NCBI RefSeq assembly: GCF_900142205.1
Contig: NZ_FRAA01000001.1
Span: 526,803 to 590,802 of the forward strand
Reading direction: 5' to 3'
DNA length: 64,000 bases
Source of the DNA: Reichenbachiella agariperforans
GTDB lineage: Bacteria > Bacteroidota > Bacteroidia > Cytophagales > Cyclobacteriaceae
Positions 8,055 through 17,813 of this stretch are shown here, piece after piece (positions within the stretch are counted from its first letter, which is position 1; every line of letters starts with the position of its first letter). Under the pieces are notes generated by a model that made no database searches, was not told the origin of the DNA, and saw only the letters and a program-made list of their open reading frames with translations. Both the position numbers and the translations under genes were made by a program.

Positions 8055-8867
8055 ATGAACCTCCAATCCTTCGATAGCCTTGCTTCAGGATTTGCTAGTA
8101 CGGAGCGAATGCCTGTACTCTTCGTCGGGCATGGCAACCCCATGAACGCCATCCTAGAGAATGAAACCACCGCCAACTGGCGAAAGATGGCCGAGGGCAT
8201 ACAGCCCAAAGCCATCCTCTGCATCTCCGCCCACTGGCAGACACGCGGCACCTTGGTGACCATGGCTCCCAAACCACAGACTATCCATGATTTCGGGGGA
8301 TTCCCAAAGGAGCTATTCGAGGTGCAGTACCCCGCTCCTGGAGCCCCAGAGGCAGCTCACCTGCTCATTCAGCAAGTCAAAACGCATACCGTAGAGGAGG
8401 ATCACGAATGGGGTCTCGATCACGGTACCTGGTCCGTGCTCGTCAAGATGTTTCCAAAGGCAGACGTCCCTGTATTTCAGCTCAGTCTGGATCACCACAT
8501 GTCGCCAGCCGCTCACTATGCCCTAGGCGAGGAATTGAAAGCGCTACGACACAAAGGCATCCTGATCGTAGGGAGCGGCAACAGCATTCATAATTTGCGT
8601 CAAGCCAGATGGAACTCAGATCAACCCTACGACTGGGCGCTAGCATTTGACTCGCGCATCAAAAGCATGATCGAAAACCAAGACCATCAGTCTTTGATCC
8701 ACTATGCCAATCTTGGCACAGAAGCGCTACTATCCATCCCTACCAACGAGCATTACCTCCCCATGCTCTATACCTTGGCGCTACGAGATGCACAGGATCA
8801 GTTGACATTCTTCAACGAAACCATCGAGATGAGTGCCATTGGCATGCGATCCTTTGTCTTGGCATAA
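8055..8867 (+). CDS. ygiD: LigB/YgiD-type extradiol dioxygenase (4,5-DOPA dioxygenase family)
   Basis: A 270-residue cytoplasmic protein of the class III extradiol dioxygenase superfamily, YgiD subgroup, which in E. coli and plants opens the ring of L-DOPA. Visible metal-site features are VLFVGHGNPMN near residue 22, ISAHWQTRG near residue 58, TIHDFGGFP near residue 77, and LDHGTW further on. Its ATG lies 2 bases after the cysM stop, so it belongs to the cysE-cysM transcript; a link between cysteine synthesis and this enzyme is not obvious, and the substrate in this organism is unknown. Confidence 0.88.
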   Translation: MNLQSFDSLASGFASTERMPVLFVGHGNPMNAILENETTANWRKMAEGIQPKAILCISAHWQTRGTLVTMAPKPQTIHDFGGFPKELFEVQYPAPGAPEAAHLLIQQVKTHTVEEDHEWGLDHGTWSVLVKMFPKADVPVFQLSLDHHMSPAAHYALGEELKALRHKGILIVGSGNSIHNLRQARWNSDQPYDWALAFDSRIKSMIENQDHQSLIHYANLGTEALLSIPTNEHYLPMLYTLALRDAQDQLTFFNETIEMSAIGMRSFVLA

Positions 8868-9075
8868 TCACGCGATGGACTCACTATGAAGCGTACACTT
8901 CCCATTCCTCTCAAAATATTCTAGAGCCAACCCTTGGTGGTACCGATCATCTTCTCTATTTTCGAAAACATTCTTAGACTGGAGATATAATCCAAACAGT
9001 CATCGAATATTCCACCCACTATCCCAAAACTAATTTAGATTTCATTGTAGTATTGATTTCCAACACGATATGGGT

Positions 9076-9115
9076 CAATAGTATCGAGACTAAACAGATT
9101 GTTTAGTAACTATTG
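9076..9115. promoter_or_regulatory. Nested inverted repeat upstream of the chemoreceptor-fusion gene
   Basis: ACTAAAC (9089-9095) and GTTTAGT (9101-9107) form a perfect 7-bp inverted repeat around AGATT. Outside them CAATAGT (9076-9082) and ACTATTG (9109-9115) form a second perfect 7-bp inverted repeat. No T run follows, and the element ends 29 bases before the start codon at 9145, so it is more likely an operator or leader structure than a terminator. Confidence 0.5.
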
Positions 9116-9144
9116 TCTAAATTAAAAGCAGTATAGACTACAAC

Positions 9145-12100
9145 ATGGGAAAAATGATGCATGAAAGATGGTTTGGCCTAAGCATAAAGCTGACGCTTAT
9201 TTTACTTCTCGCAGTACTCTCCGTGAGTGCGCAGCAACACAACGAGTACAAATTCCGAAACATTGGCGGTCTGTCCGACAACAACGTCACGGCAATCTTT
9301 GAAGACCATCAGGGCTATATCTGGATCGGAACACGAAATGGACTCAACCGGTACAACGGTCTCAAATATGACTTATTTGAACCCATCAAAAACGATAGCC
9401 TAAGCCTCAAACACCCCTACATCAACTACATTGATGAGACCAGTGATGGTGACCTGTGGATTGCTCATGGAGGAGGTGTCAGTCGCTACAACAGAGCGCA
9501 TCACAACTTCACTAACTTCACTCCTGACCCTAACGATCCCTACAGTATTTCTAATTGGTATGCTTCACACGTGTTTTGTGATTCGAAAGACCAAGTATGG
9601 GTAGCCAACAATGGTATAGACGTACTAGATGCCAAAACCAACAAACTAATAGGTCGTCACCTAGATGGTGAAGACATTCAATTCATTTTTGAAGATTCAA
9701 AAAACAGGATGTGGTTTGTAGGTGCCAATGCATTCATGATGAATACAGATGGAAAAATCCAGGAAGTCATACATGACGAAATCAACCTCAACATCAAAAG
9801 TGCAAGCGAAGATATCTACGGTAACATTTGGCTCGGCAGCTGGGCCAAAGGGCTTTACAAGCTTACCGATTCAGGAAACAACTTTACCACCAAGCATTAC
9901 ACACCAAAACCAGACGAAAATTCCCTACACCTGATTCGAATATTGGATATCATGAGTGACAAAGAGGGCAACCTCTGGATAGGAATGGAAAACGGTGGTC
10001 TAGACATCCTTGATATCCAGTCAGAGCAGTTTACCCATCTCAAGCCTGACCCATCCAATGCATCAAGCATTCACTCGAACTCCATTTGGTCCATCATACA
10101 AGACAGCAATGAACGTGTGTGGATAGGTAGTTTTGACAAAGGTTTGGATTTAATGGACCCCTATCAAAAAGCATTTACTAAAGTGATCGATGACAAAAGC
10201 ACATTGACCAAAAGTACCGTCAACACCTTTGCCGAAGATTCAAAAGGCAACCTATGGATAGGCGCGGATGGCTATGGCATGGATTACTTTGATATCTCGA
10301 CTAACACATTGACTCATTTCGAACATGACCCGAATGATCCGAATAGCCTACCTAATAATGCCATCCTGAAGCTAATAGTAGATGACTATGACAATGTCCT
10401 CATTGGTACATGGGCTGGAGGCTTAACCTACTATGATACAAAAAAGAAGAAATTCACCACCTACCTCAACAACCCGATTGACTCACAGTCAATAAGCGGT
10501 GACAATATATTTTCATTAATCAAAGATAATCTGCACCCAGACCACTTTTGGATTGGCACATGGGGTACTGGATTAGACTACTTCAACCTATCCACTGGTA
10601 CTTTTAAACACTTTACTTCTCAGGATGAGACTGCCACAAATATTAGTAGATACATCCGTGCCATGCAAACCGATTCTAATGGCAATTTATGGTTAGGTAC
10701 GAGCAACGGTGTTCACTATCTTGTTTTGGATCGCTCCCAAAGCTCCTATACCTCCACAGGCTATATCAATAACCCTGAAGACCCGAATAGTTTAAGTGAA
10801 AATGCGGTTTCAAATATCCTACTCACTAAAGAAGGAAAACTTTGGGTAGGTACAGAGAATCGAGGCATTAACCTTTTCATTCCAGAAAGTGGTTCTTTTA
10901 GAATCTTTGATAAAGAAAGTGGTCTCCCGAGCAATGCCATCAAATCTATGGAAGTAGACAGGGAAGGCAATCTATGGATCAGTTCTGGCAATGGCCTAAC
11001 AAAAACTACGCTCATCGGTCAAGGCGAAGAAGCAAAAATTCAAATGAGTTCCTACGACAAAGGAGACGGTCTTCAGGGCAACTTCTTTAATATGGGAGCC
11101 TCTATCACAACCTCATGGGGCGAGATGTTTTTTGGAGGTAGCGATGGGTTCAACCGCTTCTATCCAGACCAAATTAAGAAAAACCCAATTATACCAGAAG
11201 TTACCTTCACAGACTTTAAGGTATTCAACAAATCTGTCGTACCATCGGATGAAGACGGAGCAATATTGAATAAAAACATTTCCGAAGCAGAAGAGATCCA
11301 TCTCGACTATACACACAACATCTTCTCTATTGAGTTTATCGCACTCAACTACACCCGCCCTGAAAAAAACAGCTACGCCTACCTTATGGAAGGCATAGAC
11401 GAAGACTGGAACTACATAGACAACCAAACCTCAGCGACTTACACTACCCTACCTGCAGGCACCTACACCTTTCATGTCAAAGCCTCTAATAACGACAAGG
11501 TATGGAACGAAGAAGGTACCTCGGTCATCATTACCGTCACTCCTCCATGGTGGGAAACCCTATGGTTTAGACTGCTTGTGATCGTATCCATCGCTGCAGG
11601 GATAACCTATTATGTGAGATATAAAAAACAACAAACCAAACTTCAGAAAGCAGAACTACAGGCCAAGTTAGACGAGGCAGTAGCTGAGGTAAAAAATCGA
11701 AATGCAGGCCTAAGAGCGCAAAACGAAAACCTAAACAGCTCTATAGACGATACGAACTATGTGATTCGTGAGGCAGTAGAGTCGGGTAACTTCAGTGCTC
11801 GCATTGACACAAGTAGCAAAGAAGGACAATGGAGAGATTTCAGTGAGTCGATCAACAACCTGTTTGATGTAGTGGCCTCTCCTATCAACGCCATCAATGC
11901 CATCGCACAATCCATGGCAGATGGAGACCTAGCCAAACGACTAGACGAAGATGCCAAAGGAGAAATCCTCAGTTTGACCAAGAATTTTAACCTAGCCCTA
12001 AATAATCTCAACGACCTCCTACATCAGATCACCCAAAGTGCCAACATGATTGAGTTATCCTCATCAGAAATGCTCAGTTCTAGTGAAGAGATGACGCGAA

Positions 12101-12981
12101 ACACCGAAGAGATCGCCTCTGCCATCTCTCAAATGAGTAATGGGGCTCAGACTCAAGTATCCAAGGTCGATGAGTCATCCACTATCGTAGAAAGCATACG
12201 TTTAGCAGCAGATGCTATGGCTGAAAAGTCGGAAAGCATCAACAAAGTAGCCTACGAAGGAAACAAGAGAAGTGAGAAGGGTAAAATCATGGTAGACAAT
12301 GTGTCTGAAAGCATGTCTGAAATTTCTGACTATTCTAGTCAGACCAATCAATCCATGAATGTACTCAAGGAGCGATCCGTTGAGATTCATCGTGTATTAG
12401 GGGTGATTTCCAACATCGCCAATCAAACCAACCTTCTTGCCCTCAATGCAGCGATAGAAGCAGCACAAGCTGGAGATGCAGGCAGAGGCTTTGCCGTAGT
12501 AGCTGATGAAATTCGAAAACTAGCAGAGAGCTCTAAATCATCTACCAAAGAAATCGAAAAGCTAATCGATGATGTTCAAAATGATACCATCCAAGCGGCA
12601 AACCTGATGGATATCATGAGCGGGAGTGTCAAAAAAGGTGTTACTGCCTCTAAAGAAGTCTCTATCGTTTTTCAAGATATCAGTCAAGCCTCTAACGAGA
12701 CCTTGAGTTATTCGGAGGAAATATTGAAAGCTACCAAAGAGCAGACGGACAACATCAACCAGATCGTGCAAACCATAGAAAATGTGGTCGTGATCGCAGA
12801 GCAAACAGCTGCTGGAACCGAGGAAGTCGCGGCAAGTGCCAATGAACTTGTCTCTGGGATGACCAACTACAACGACAAATCCCACAAACTCAGTGAAATA
12901 GCTAAACTTTTACGATCTGAGGTCAGTAAATTCCTACTCAAAGATCGAAACAACAACGAAACGGACAATATAGAATCATGA
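9145..12981 (+). CDS. Two-propeller/Y_Y_Y periplasmic sensor fused to a methyl-accepting chemotaxis domain
   Basis: A 1278-residue membrane protein. A signal peptide (residues 11-30) is followed by about 14 Reg_prop-type repeats (pattern GxLWIGTxxGLxxY, residues 35-690), enough for two seven-bladed propellers, then a Y_Y_Y domain (about 717-798), a transmembrane helix (about 806-828), a coiled coil, two HAMP-like units (about 870-965) and a chemoreceptor signalling domain (about 970-1270) with its hairpin tip around residue 1100 ([15 protein letters not shown], then [16 protein letters not shown]). The extracytoplasmic part is that of hybrid two-component (HTCS) glycan sensors, but the output is a CheA/CheW-binding receptor in place of a histidine kinase. 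Probable role: steering motility, or a Che-type pathway, by a glycan ligand. Confidence 0.92.
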   Translation: MGKMMHERWFGLSIKLTLILLLAVLSVSAQQHNEYKFRNIGGLSDNNVTAIFEDHQGYIWIGTRNGLNRYNGLKYDLFEPIKNDSLSLKHPYINYIDETSDGDLWIAHGGGVSRYNRAHHNFTNFTPDPNDPYSISNWYASHVFCDSKDQVWVANNGIDVLDAKTNKLIGRHLDGEDIQFIFEDSKNRMWFVGANAFMMNTDGKIQEVIHDEINLNIKSASEDIYGNIWLGSWAKGLYKLTDSGNNFTTKHYTPKPDENSLHLIRILDIMSDKEGNLWIGMENGGLDILDIQSEQFTHLKPDPSNASSIHSNSIWSIIQDSNERVWIGSFDKGLDLMDPYQKAFTKVIDDKSTLTKSTVNTFAEDSKGNLWIGADGYGMDYFDISTNTLTHFEHDPNDPNSLPNNAILKLIVDDYDNVLIGTWAGGLTYYDTKKKKFTTYLNNPIDSQSISGDNIFSLIKDNLHPDHFWIGTWGTGLDYFNLSTGTFKHFTSQDETATNISRYIRAMQTDSNGNLWLGTSNGVHYLVLDRSQSSYTSTGYINNPEDPNSLSENAVSNILLTKEGKLWVGTENRGINLFIPESGSFRIFDKESGLPSNAIKSMEVDREGNLWISSGNGLTKTTLIGQGEEAKIQMSSYDKGDGLQGNFFNMGASITTSWGEMFFGGSDGFNRFYPDQIKKNPIIPEVTFTDFKVFNKSVVPSDEDGAILNKNISEAEEIHLDYTHNIFSIEFIALNYTRPEKNSYAYLMEGIDEDWNYIDNQTSATYTTLPAGTYTFHVKASNNDKVWNEEGTSVIITVTPPWWETLWFRLLVIVSIAAGITYYVRYKKQQTKLQKAELQAKLDEAVAEVKNRNAGLRAQNENLNSSIDDTNYVIREAVESGNFSARIDTSSKEGQWRDFSESINNLFDVVASPINAINAIAQSMADGDLAKRLDEDAKGEILSLTKNFNLALNNLNDLLHQITQSANMIELSSSEMLSSSEEMTRNTEEIASAISQMSNGAQTQVSKVDESSTIVESIRLAADAMAEKSESINKVAYEGNKRSEKGKIMVDNVSESMSEISDYSSQTNQSMNVLKERSVEIHRVLGVISNIANQTNLLALNAAIEAAQAGDAGRGFAVVADEIRKLAESSKSSTKEIEKLIDDVQNDTIQAANLMDIMSGSVKKGVTASKEVSIVFQDISQASNETLSYSEEILKATKEQTDNINQIVQTIENVVVIAEQTAAGTEEVAASANELVSGMTNYNDKSHKLSEIAKLLRSEVSKFLLKDRNNNETDNIES

Positions 12982-12983
12982 GG

Positions 12984-13043
12984 CAATGATTAACGCAACA
13001 GGTCTACTGTGTGTGCTGAGTAGACCTGTTGCGTTAATCATTG
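12984..13043. terminator. Long perfect inverted repeat between convergent genes
   Basis: A 24-bp arm (12984-13007) is perfectly repeated in inverse at 13020-13043, with a 12-base loop. It starts 2 bases after the chemoreceptor-fusion stop, and the right arm contains the TGA stop and last codon of the minus-strand gene. There is no T run on either side, which is unusual for an intrinsic terminator; it may act as a transcript-end or RNA-stability hairpin for both genes. Confidence 0.65.
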
Positions 13044-13571
13044 AGGCTTAAAGCCATCCACCATCGACTGTACAACCTTAGGTGTCAACTCAAACAAGAT
13101 ATGCGATACCAAAGGTATATCTGAATAATAGCAGGAAAAATCATAGTCAGAAGGACGTAGATCATCCTCTATGGTCTGCAATGGAAACTGAAACCATTGT
13201 AATCCTATATGACGCAAAAATGCCTCTCCGTTCGTTTCATCAAATAAGCCTGCTAAATAGAAATCATGCCTATCAGCTGTCAATTGGACTACATCCTTGT
13301 AAGACATCCCCAGCCAAGTCACAGTTTCATGGATATCTCGCATATACTCCTGAATAACCCTTAACGCTACCTCTTCACTATAGTGTTCCTGTACTTTAGC
13401 CCCTAGTAACAACCCTAGGTAGATACGTAACTCACAGATCACACGAGACCGCAAGGCTACAGGAATAGGTCTTTTCTCAAACACATCGTTTAGATACAGC
13501 TGAGTTTGTTCTTCAAACAAACCTTTCCATTCCGTACCCTTCGTCTCAATACTTATTGTTTCGTTCAACAT
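13038..13571 (-). CDS. Hypothetical cytoplasmic protein
   Basis: A 177-residue protein with no signal peptide or membrane segment and a mostly helical composition. The N-terminal half has charged amphipathic helices (ELRIYLGLLLGAKVQEHYSEEVALRVIQEYMRDIHETVTWLGMS), the C-terminal half is richer in aromatics (GLQWFQFPLQ). I recognise no family. Normal codon use over its length and the convergent 24-bp hairpin at its end support it being a real gene. It is transcribed alone. Confidence 0.65.
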   Translation of the reverse strand: MLNETISIETKGTEWKGLFEEQTQLYLNDVFEKRPIPVALRSRVICELRIYLGLLLGAKVQEHYSEEVALRVIQEYMRDIHETVTWLGMSYKDVVQLTADRHDFYLAGLFDETNGEAFLRHIGLQWFQFPLQTIEDDLRPSDYDFSCYYSDIPLVSHILFELTPKVVQSMVDGFKPQ

Positions 13572-13914
13572 AAGTCTTTCCTTAATTTTTCTCTACTCAT
13601 AACCCAACAAAAACGTCATTATTATCATGCGCTCTTGATGGTTTTTTTCAACTTCACTAGTTCAGGTCGACTGCTACCCTGCAAAACTAACAGCTATTAA
13701 ACTGCTATCAATCGGTTAATTGCCGATTTATCGATATAGGCATTCCTCCTAAAAGCATGATGCTTTACACTAAAGACTGAAAGACAAGAGACAAATATGA
13801 AGAACGTCAATGGTTTTAAGAATGTAAAAAAATTTGGCTTAATAGCCTCTCAGGTGTCAGCAGCAAACTACACTGACACCTGAAAAAACACTACTAGCAC
13901 TATTAATATGACGC
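13572..13914. other. Intergenic region with one hairpin
   Basis: The region separates two minus-strand genes. It contains the hairpin at 13851-13882 and otherwise nothing recognisable; the part next to 13572 should hold the promoter of the hypothetical gene, but no clear TAnnTTTG box was identified. Confidence 0.4.
13851..13882 (-). terminator. Probable terminator of the DoxX-family gene
   Basis: CAGGTGTCAG (13851-13860) pairs perfectly with CTGACACCTG (13873-13882). On the minus strand it lies 33 bases after the DoxX gene stop; a second small stem (GGCT/AGCC) and a T-rich stretch follow. The T run is displaced, so this is a moderate call. Confidence 0.5.
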
Positions 13915-14391
13915 TTATCTATTTACTTTCTTTGCGTATATCACGAGCGCAGCAGCGATAATGATGACATTCTTCATGATATACTGACCGACGATACTAA
14001 AACCGAAAGGAGGACGATCAAAAACCACTTCAGGAAATAAAACCACCGGAGACAATGTCCCCAACATATGAAGAAGAAGTGCCAATACCACCCACTTGGA
14101 CTGGATACGGCACAGAAGCAGTAGCCCCATGAGCACTTCGATACTCGCCAAGCCCCAGAGCAATCCTTGTTTATCCAATAGATGAAAGGTCAATATATCC
14201 ATGGTATCAGCAGCGAGTACCTCTGCAGGGCTCAAACCTGAAGGAAATTTCAATGCACCGAACCATACATACACCAACCCTATCGACGACTCCAGCAGCA
14301 TCATACCATAGCGCTCGGACAAGTCCGATAGTCTTAAATCAATTTGGTTAGATAGTTCTTTTACCGACATAGTTTTAATTTTCTTATCCAA
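13915..14391 (-). CDS. DoxX-family integral membrane protein
   Basis: A 158-residue protein with about four predicted membrane helices (near residues 28-48, 72-96, 98-118 and 136-153). The segment WFGALKFPSGLSPAEVLAAD, and later GTLSPVVLFPE with GQYIMKN, match a DoxX-like group of small membrane proteins of unknown function. It is divergent from the LytTR response regulator with a 90-base gap. The start at 14391 was kept; an internal Met at residue 8 is an alternative. Confidence 0.75.
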   Translation of the reverse strand: MDKKIKTMSVKELSNQIDLRLSDLSERYGMMLLESSIGLVYVWFGALKFPSGLSPAEVLAADTMDILTFHLLDKQGLLWGLASIEVLMGLLLLCRIQSKWVVLALLLHMLGTLSPVVLFPEVVFDRPPFGFSIVGQYIMKNVIIIAAALVIYAKKVNR

Positions 14392-14481
14392 TTATACTTT
14401 CTTTATCTTCTGATAAAATCAGGAAAGGATGAAACAAAGGGTTTGCTGGATGAACCCACTTATTTAATTGACCAAGGAAGT

Positions 14482-15159
14482 ATGCGTTGTTTAATAGTAG
14501 ATGATGATCCGTTGATCTGTGACTTGTTGCAGCATTTCTGTTCCAAAACGGATGACATTACGCATATCACCACGACCAACAGCGGTTTTGAGTCCGTCAA
14601 CCTAATTTCACAAAACAGTTTTGATCTAGTTTTGCTCGACTATGATCTACCTGATATGACGGGCAAAGAAATCCTCCAACTGATCAACCCCGCCACAGCT
14701 GTAGTAATGATCACCTCCAACAAAGATTTTGCCTCCGAGTCTTATGACTATGATCAGGTTGTAGATTACCTAGTCAAACCCATCGAGTTTACCCGCTTTT
14801 TCAAGGCTATCCAAAAAGTCAAAAAGCACCAAACACCCGCAACATCAGATTCGCAACTATTCATCAAAGACGGCAATAAACTCATCAAAGTAGATATGAC
14901 AGAGGTTCGTTATATCAAATCTGCTGGCAACTATGCAGAACTCCATTTAGGACATAAAAAAATCATGACACTCATGACCCTAAAAGAGATGGAGCAAAAA
15001 CTCCCTAATTTCTTTCAGCGGGTACACCGATCATGCATTGTCAACATCAAGCATATCGACTCCATCGCTCACAACGACATCCATGTCGGAGGTGAAGAAA
15101 TCGCCATCAGTAGCAGTTACGAAAAGGATCTCATGAATAAAATCAGTTTACTGAGTTAG
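14482..15159 (+). CDS. LytTR-family response regulator
   Basis: A 225-residue two-component response regulator. Residues 1-118 form a receiver domain: acidic pocket VDDDP, phospho-acceptor Asp53 in LLDYDLP, a TS switch (MITSN) and the conserved lysine in YLVKPIEF. Residues about 127-222 form a LytTR DNA-binding domain (FIKDGNKLIKVDMTEVRYIKS, FFQRVHRSCIVNI). A TTG 39 bases upstream is open, but the ATG at 14482, preceded by GGAAG, gives a normal receiver start. The 3' end overlaps the convergent hybrid kinase gene by 17 bases. A cognate kinase is not certain; the hybrid kinase next to it is one candidate. Confidence 0.92.
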   Translation: MRCLIVDDDPLICDLLQHFCSKTDDITHITTTNSGFESVNLISQNSFDLVLLDYDLPDMTGKEILQLINPATAVVMITSNKDFASESYDYDQVVDYLVKPIEFTRFFKAIQKVKKHQTPATSDSQLFIKDGNKLIKVDMTEVRYIKSAGNYAELHLGHKKIMTLMTLKEMEQKLPNFFQRVHRSCIVNIKHIDSIAHNDIHVGGEEIAISSSYEKDLMNKISLLS

Positions 15160-17794
15160 TCAGCAACTCGACACGGTAACAGCACAGATAATAGCGTAGG
15201 TGATTGACCACCAATGCAAGTCTCTCGTCTGACATCTCCACTACTGACATCAACATCGCCTCTGATAACCCGCTAAGGTTCTGTTTTTTGACATGCGTCA
15301 CGAGCTTATGATGTATGGCTTCCCACCCTTTTTGATTCTGGGTACGGTAAGCTTCCGTGATTCGCAGGATGTAGGTTTCAAACTCTTGAGTGAGTAGTGT
15401 CAAAAAACGATCGATCAACACTGGCTCATTATCATACTGAGCATAACTAGAAGCCAACTCTGGCAGGCCGTATATTGTCTCACCTAAGCGGGTATACACC
15501 ATATCTAGTAGCTGGTCAAGATCGATGGGTTTCTGTATTGCCCACGGACTCAAACACATCATTCGCTCCATTTCAAAAGCTGACAACAAGACGACAGGCG
15601 TGTCAGGGTACTGCTGCCTCAGCTGGGCTATATCATCATCCAAAGCATGACTACCCAGCATCATATCACTAAGTACCAAGGCCGGATGAGATGCTTTCAT
15701 TTCCTCCAGTGCACTCGCTATACTAGTGACCTGTACTACTGATAGGTCTGGCCTGTCTAGTGCAGATTTGACCAGTAGCAAGGCTGACTCATCATCTTCT
15801 AGATGCAGTACCGTATAAACTCCATCCAACTGTGGTAGCATAGACACAACGAGTTCTTCAGATGAAACTGAACTGTCACTCTCTACCTGTGACATAGGGA
15901 TTAGCACCTCGAAAGTAGAACCTTCTCCTAATTCAGACCGTACCCGCAATTCCCCTCCAAACAAATCCAGCAGATGCTTGACGATGGACAGTCCCAAACC
16001 AAAGCCCTCGCTACGTTGCGTTCCTACCCCATCCTCTCGGTAAAACCTATCCTGAATACGCTTCAAATTCTCTAACTGTATACCTACCCCACTATCCGAA
16101 ACAGCGACCTTAAGTGCCCCATCCGTATATTCTGCTACCAAGCGAACAGATCCCTCTTCGGTGTATTTAATTGCATTGACCACCAGATTGGTCACGATCT
16201 GCTTGATCCGCAGTGAATCAGTCATATAATATTGCCCATGCAGTGATTCGTCAACCATCAGTTCAAAAGCAAGCTTTTTATTGAGTGCATCATATTGATA
16301 ACTAGCATAGATATCATCCAGTATCTCAGCAATATTCTGTGAACTCATTTTGACAGACACCTTACCCTCCATGAGTTTTTGGTGATCCAAAACATCATAC
16401 ATCAGATCTGACAGATTAGAAGCACTCCGTCTAAGTGAATCCACAATCGGTTCTTGCTCGGGACGAGGATTGTTCTTTTTTAGTAATTGGGACAGACCCA
16501 AAATCGCATTGAGAGGAGTCCGGAGCTCATGACTCATGTTTTGCAAAAACTCATCTCGCGCAGTGATCGCTTGCTTTTCGCTTTCCAAAGCCATTTTCAG
16601 TTCCTGAACTTGTCGATCTATTCTTTCTCTCATCTGACCAAAAGAACGGGCCAGTACACCTATTTCATCCTTCCTCGTTTCGGGTAAAAGTATACGAGTC
16701 GATCTGGACAACCCCACTCGCTCATAACCAGTGATGGCAGCAGTCACCTCTCCTATTCGGCGAGTCAGCAATCGCATCAACAAGACAAAGAACAACAATA
16801 ACACCACACATATACCACACAAAATCTGGAGCGAATGCGTCCGTACCAAATGTGCACTAGCAAAAAGATCTGCACGCTCCATGAGTGTAATCAAATAAAT
16901 TTCCTGACCTCTGGCATAGGCCAATTTTTCCACATTGTATAGATAACTCACCCCCTCTTTATCTCTCATGAAAGAAAAATCAGGTGCCGCAGCAATCAAA
17001 TGCCAAGTATTGAGATTAAAATCATTTCGAAGCGAATGTCCAGTCCCTAATTGCTCGCCAAAACACTTGCCCTTCTCTGGTGCAAAAAGGTATTCGTCCT
17101 GTCGGTTCGTAATGAGCAGCTGAGTCCCTGTAGCCATCAGTCCTTCGAGTTTATGATAGTAGCTGGTCAGGTCTACATTGATCACGAGCAACGCCTGTAG
17201 CTCTCCCATATCGTTATATATTTTTCCCACAGCTCTAAGTGTCGGCGTATGTGGCACGCTAACTACTCCAAACTCTTCATTGAGATTGATCTCTGAGAAG
17301 TAATACTGCCCCCTACCTGTACTCATGGCTCCTTGATAATAACTCGTTCGTCCCTTGTACTGTAGCAAACTATCTGCTATCTGCTGAGCCAGTTTACCAG
17401 ATTTATCATAACGTATAATTTCTTTGCCATCATTTTCCACATCGAGTAATCTGACCTGAAAGTAATTCGATTTGTTGGTCAGTAGCACGTGAAAGAGCTG
17501 CTGGATATTCTCTAAATTCGTTTGACTAGGTACTTCAATATAGCTACTGACTAAGGGGTTCTCTGTCATGACTGCTATATCATTTGAAACAACCCTTAAC
17601 AGGTCATAAAAATTTTCCTTGGCCAGAGTAGAAGTGTGCTGAATTCGCTCCTGATTATGTGACACGATTACTTTGGAGGCTTCTTGATAGAGAAAGTAAC
17701 CCGACACGAAAATCGCCAAAATAGTCAAGCCCATAAAGACTAACCCTACCCTGCTAACGAGCGAATTCCAGAAAGGTACTTTGATTTGTTTCAT
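15143..17794 (-). CDS. Hybrid sensor histidine kinase with receiver and Hpt-like end
   Basis: An 883-residue membrane kinase. Transmembrane helices at about 15-35 and 322-344 bracket a large extracytoplasmic sensor that looks like a double Cache (PDC) fold. Then come HAMP (345-400), a dimerisation domain with phospho-acceptor His422 (MSHELRTPLNA), an ATPase domain (about 525-635, with DSGVGI and GFGLGLSIV), a receiver (about 660-770; acidic residues 666-668, Asp710, Lys755) and a helical C-terminal region whose HHKLVTHVKK segment resembles an Hpt histidine motif. It lies 19 bases downstream of the LuxR sensor gene on the same strand, so the two are probably one operon. Confidence 0.9.
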   Translation of the reverse strand: MKQIKVPFWNSLVSRVGLVFMGLTILAIFVSGYFLYQEASKVIVSHNQERIQHTSTLAKENFYDLLRVVSNDIAVMTENPLVSSYIEVPSQTNLENIQQLFHVLLTNKSNYFQVRLLDVENDGKEIIRYDKSGKLAQQIADSLLQYKGRTSYYQGAMSTGRGQYYFSEINLNEEFGVVSVPHTPTLRAVGKIYNDMGELQALLVINVDLTSYYHKLEGLMATGTQLLITNRQDEYLFAPEKGKCFGEQLGTGHSLRNDFNLNTWHLIAAAPDFSFMRDKEGVSYLYNVEKLAYARGQEIYLITLMERADLFASAHLVRTHSLQILCGICVVLLLFFVLLMRLLTRRIGEVTAAITGYERVGLSRSTRILLPETRKDEIGVLARSFGQMRERIDRQVQELKMALESEKQAITARDEFLQNMSHELRTPLNAILGLSQLLKKNNPRPEQEPIVDSLRRSASNLSDLMYDVLDHQKLMEGKVSVKMSSQNIAEILDDIYASYQYDALNKKLAFELMVDESLHGQYYMTDSLRIKQIVTNLVVNAIKYTEEGSVRLVAEYTDGALKVAVSDSGVGIQLENLKRIQDRFYREDGVGTQRSEGFGLGLSIVKHLLDLFGGELRVRSELGEGSTFEVLIPMSQVESDSSVSSEELVVSMLPQLDGVYTVLHLEDDESALLLVKSALDRPDLSVVQVTSIASALEEMKASHPALVLSDMMLGSHALDDDIAQLRQQYPDTPVVLLSAFEMERMMCLSPWAIQKPIDLDQLLDMVYTRLGETIYGLPELASSYAQYDNEPVLIDRFLTLLTQEFETYILRITEAYRTQNQKGWEAIHHKLVTHVKKQNLSGLSEAMLMSVVEMSDERLALVVNHLRYYLCCYRVELLTNSVN

Positions 17795-17813
17795 CTATCG
17801 GCTAGGTCATTTC

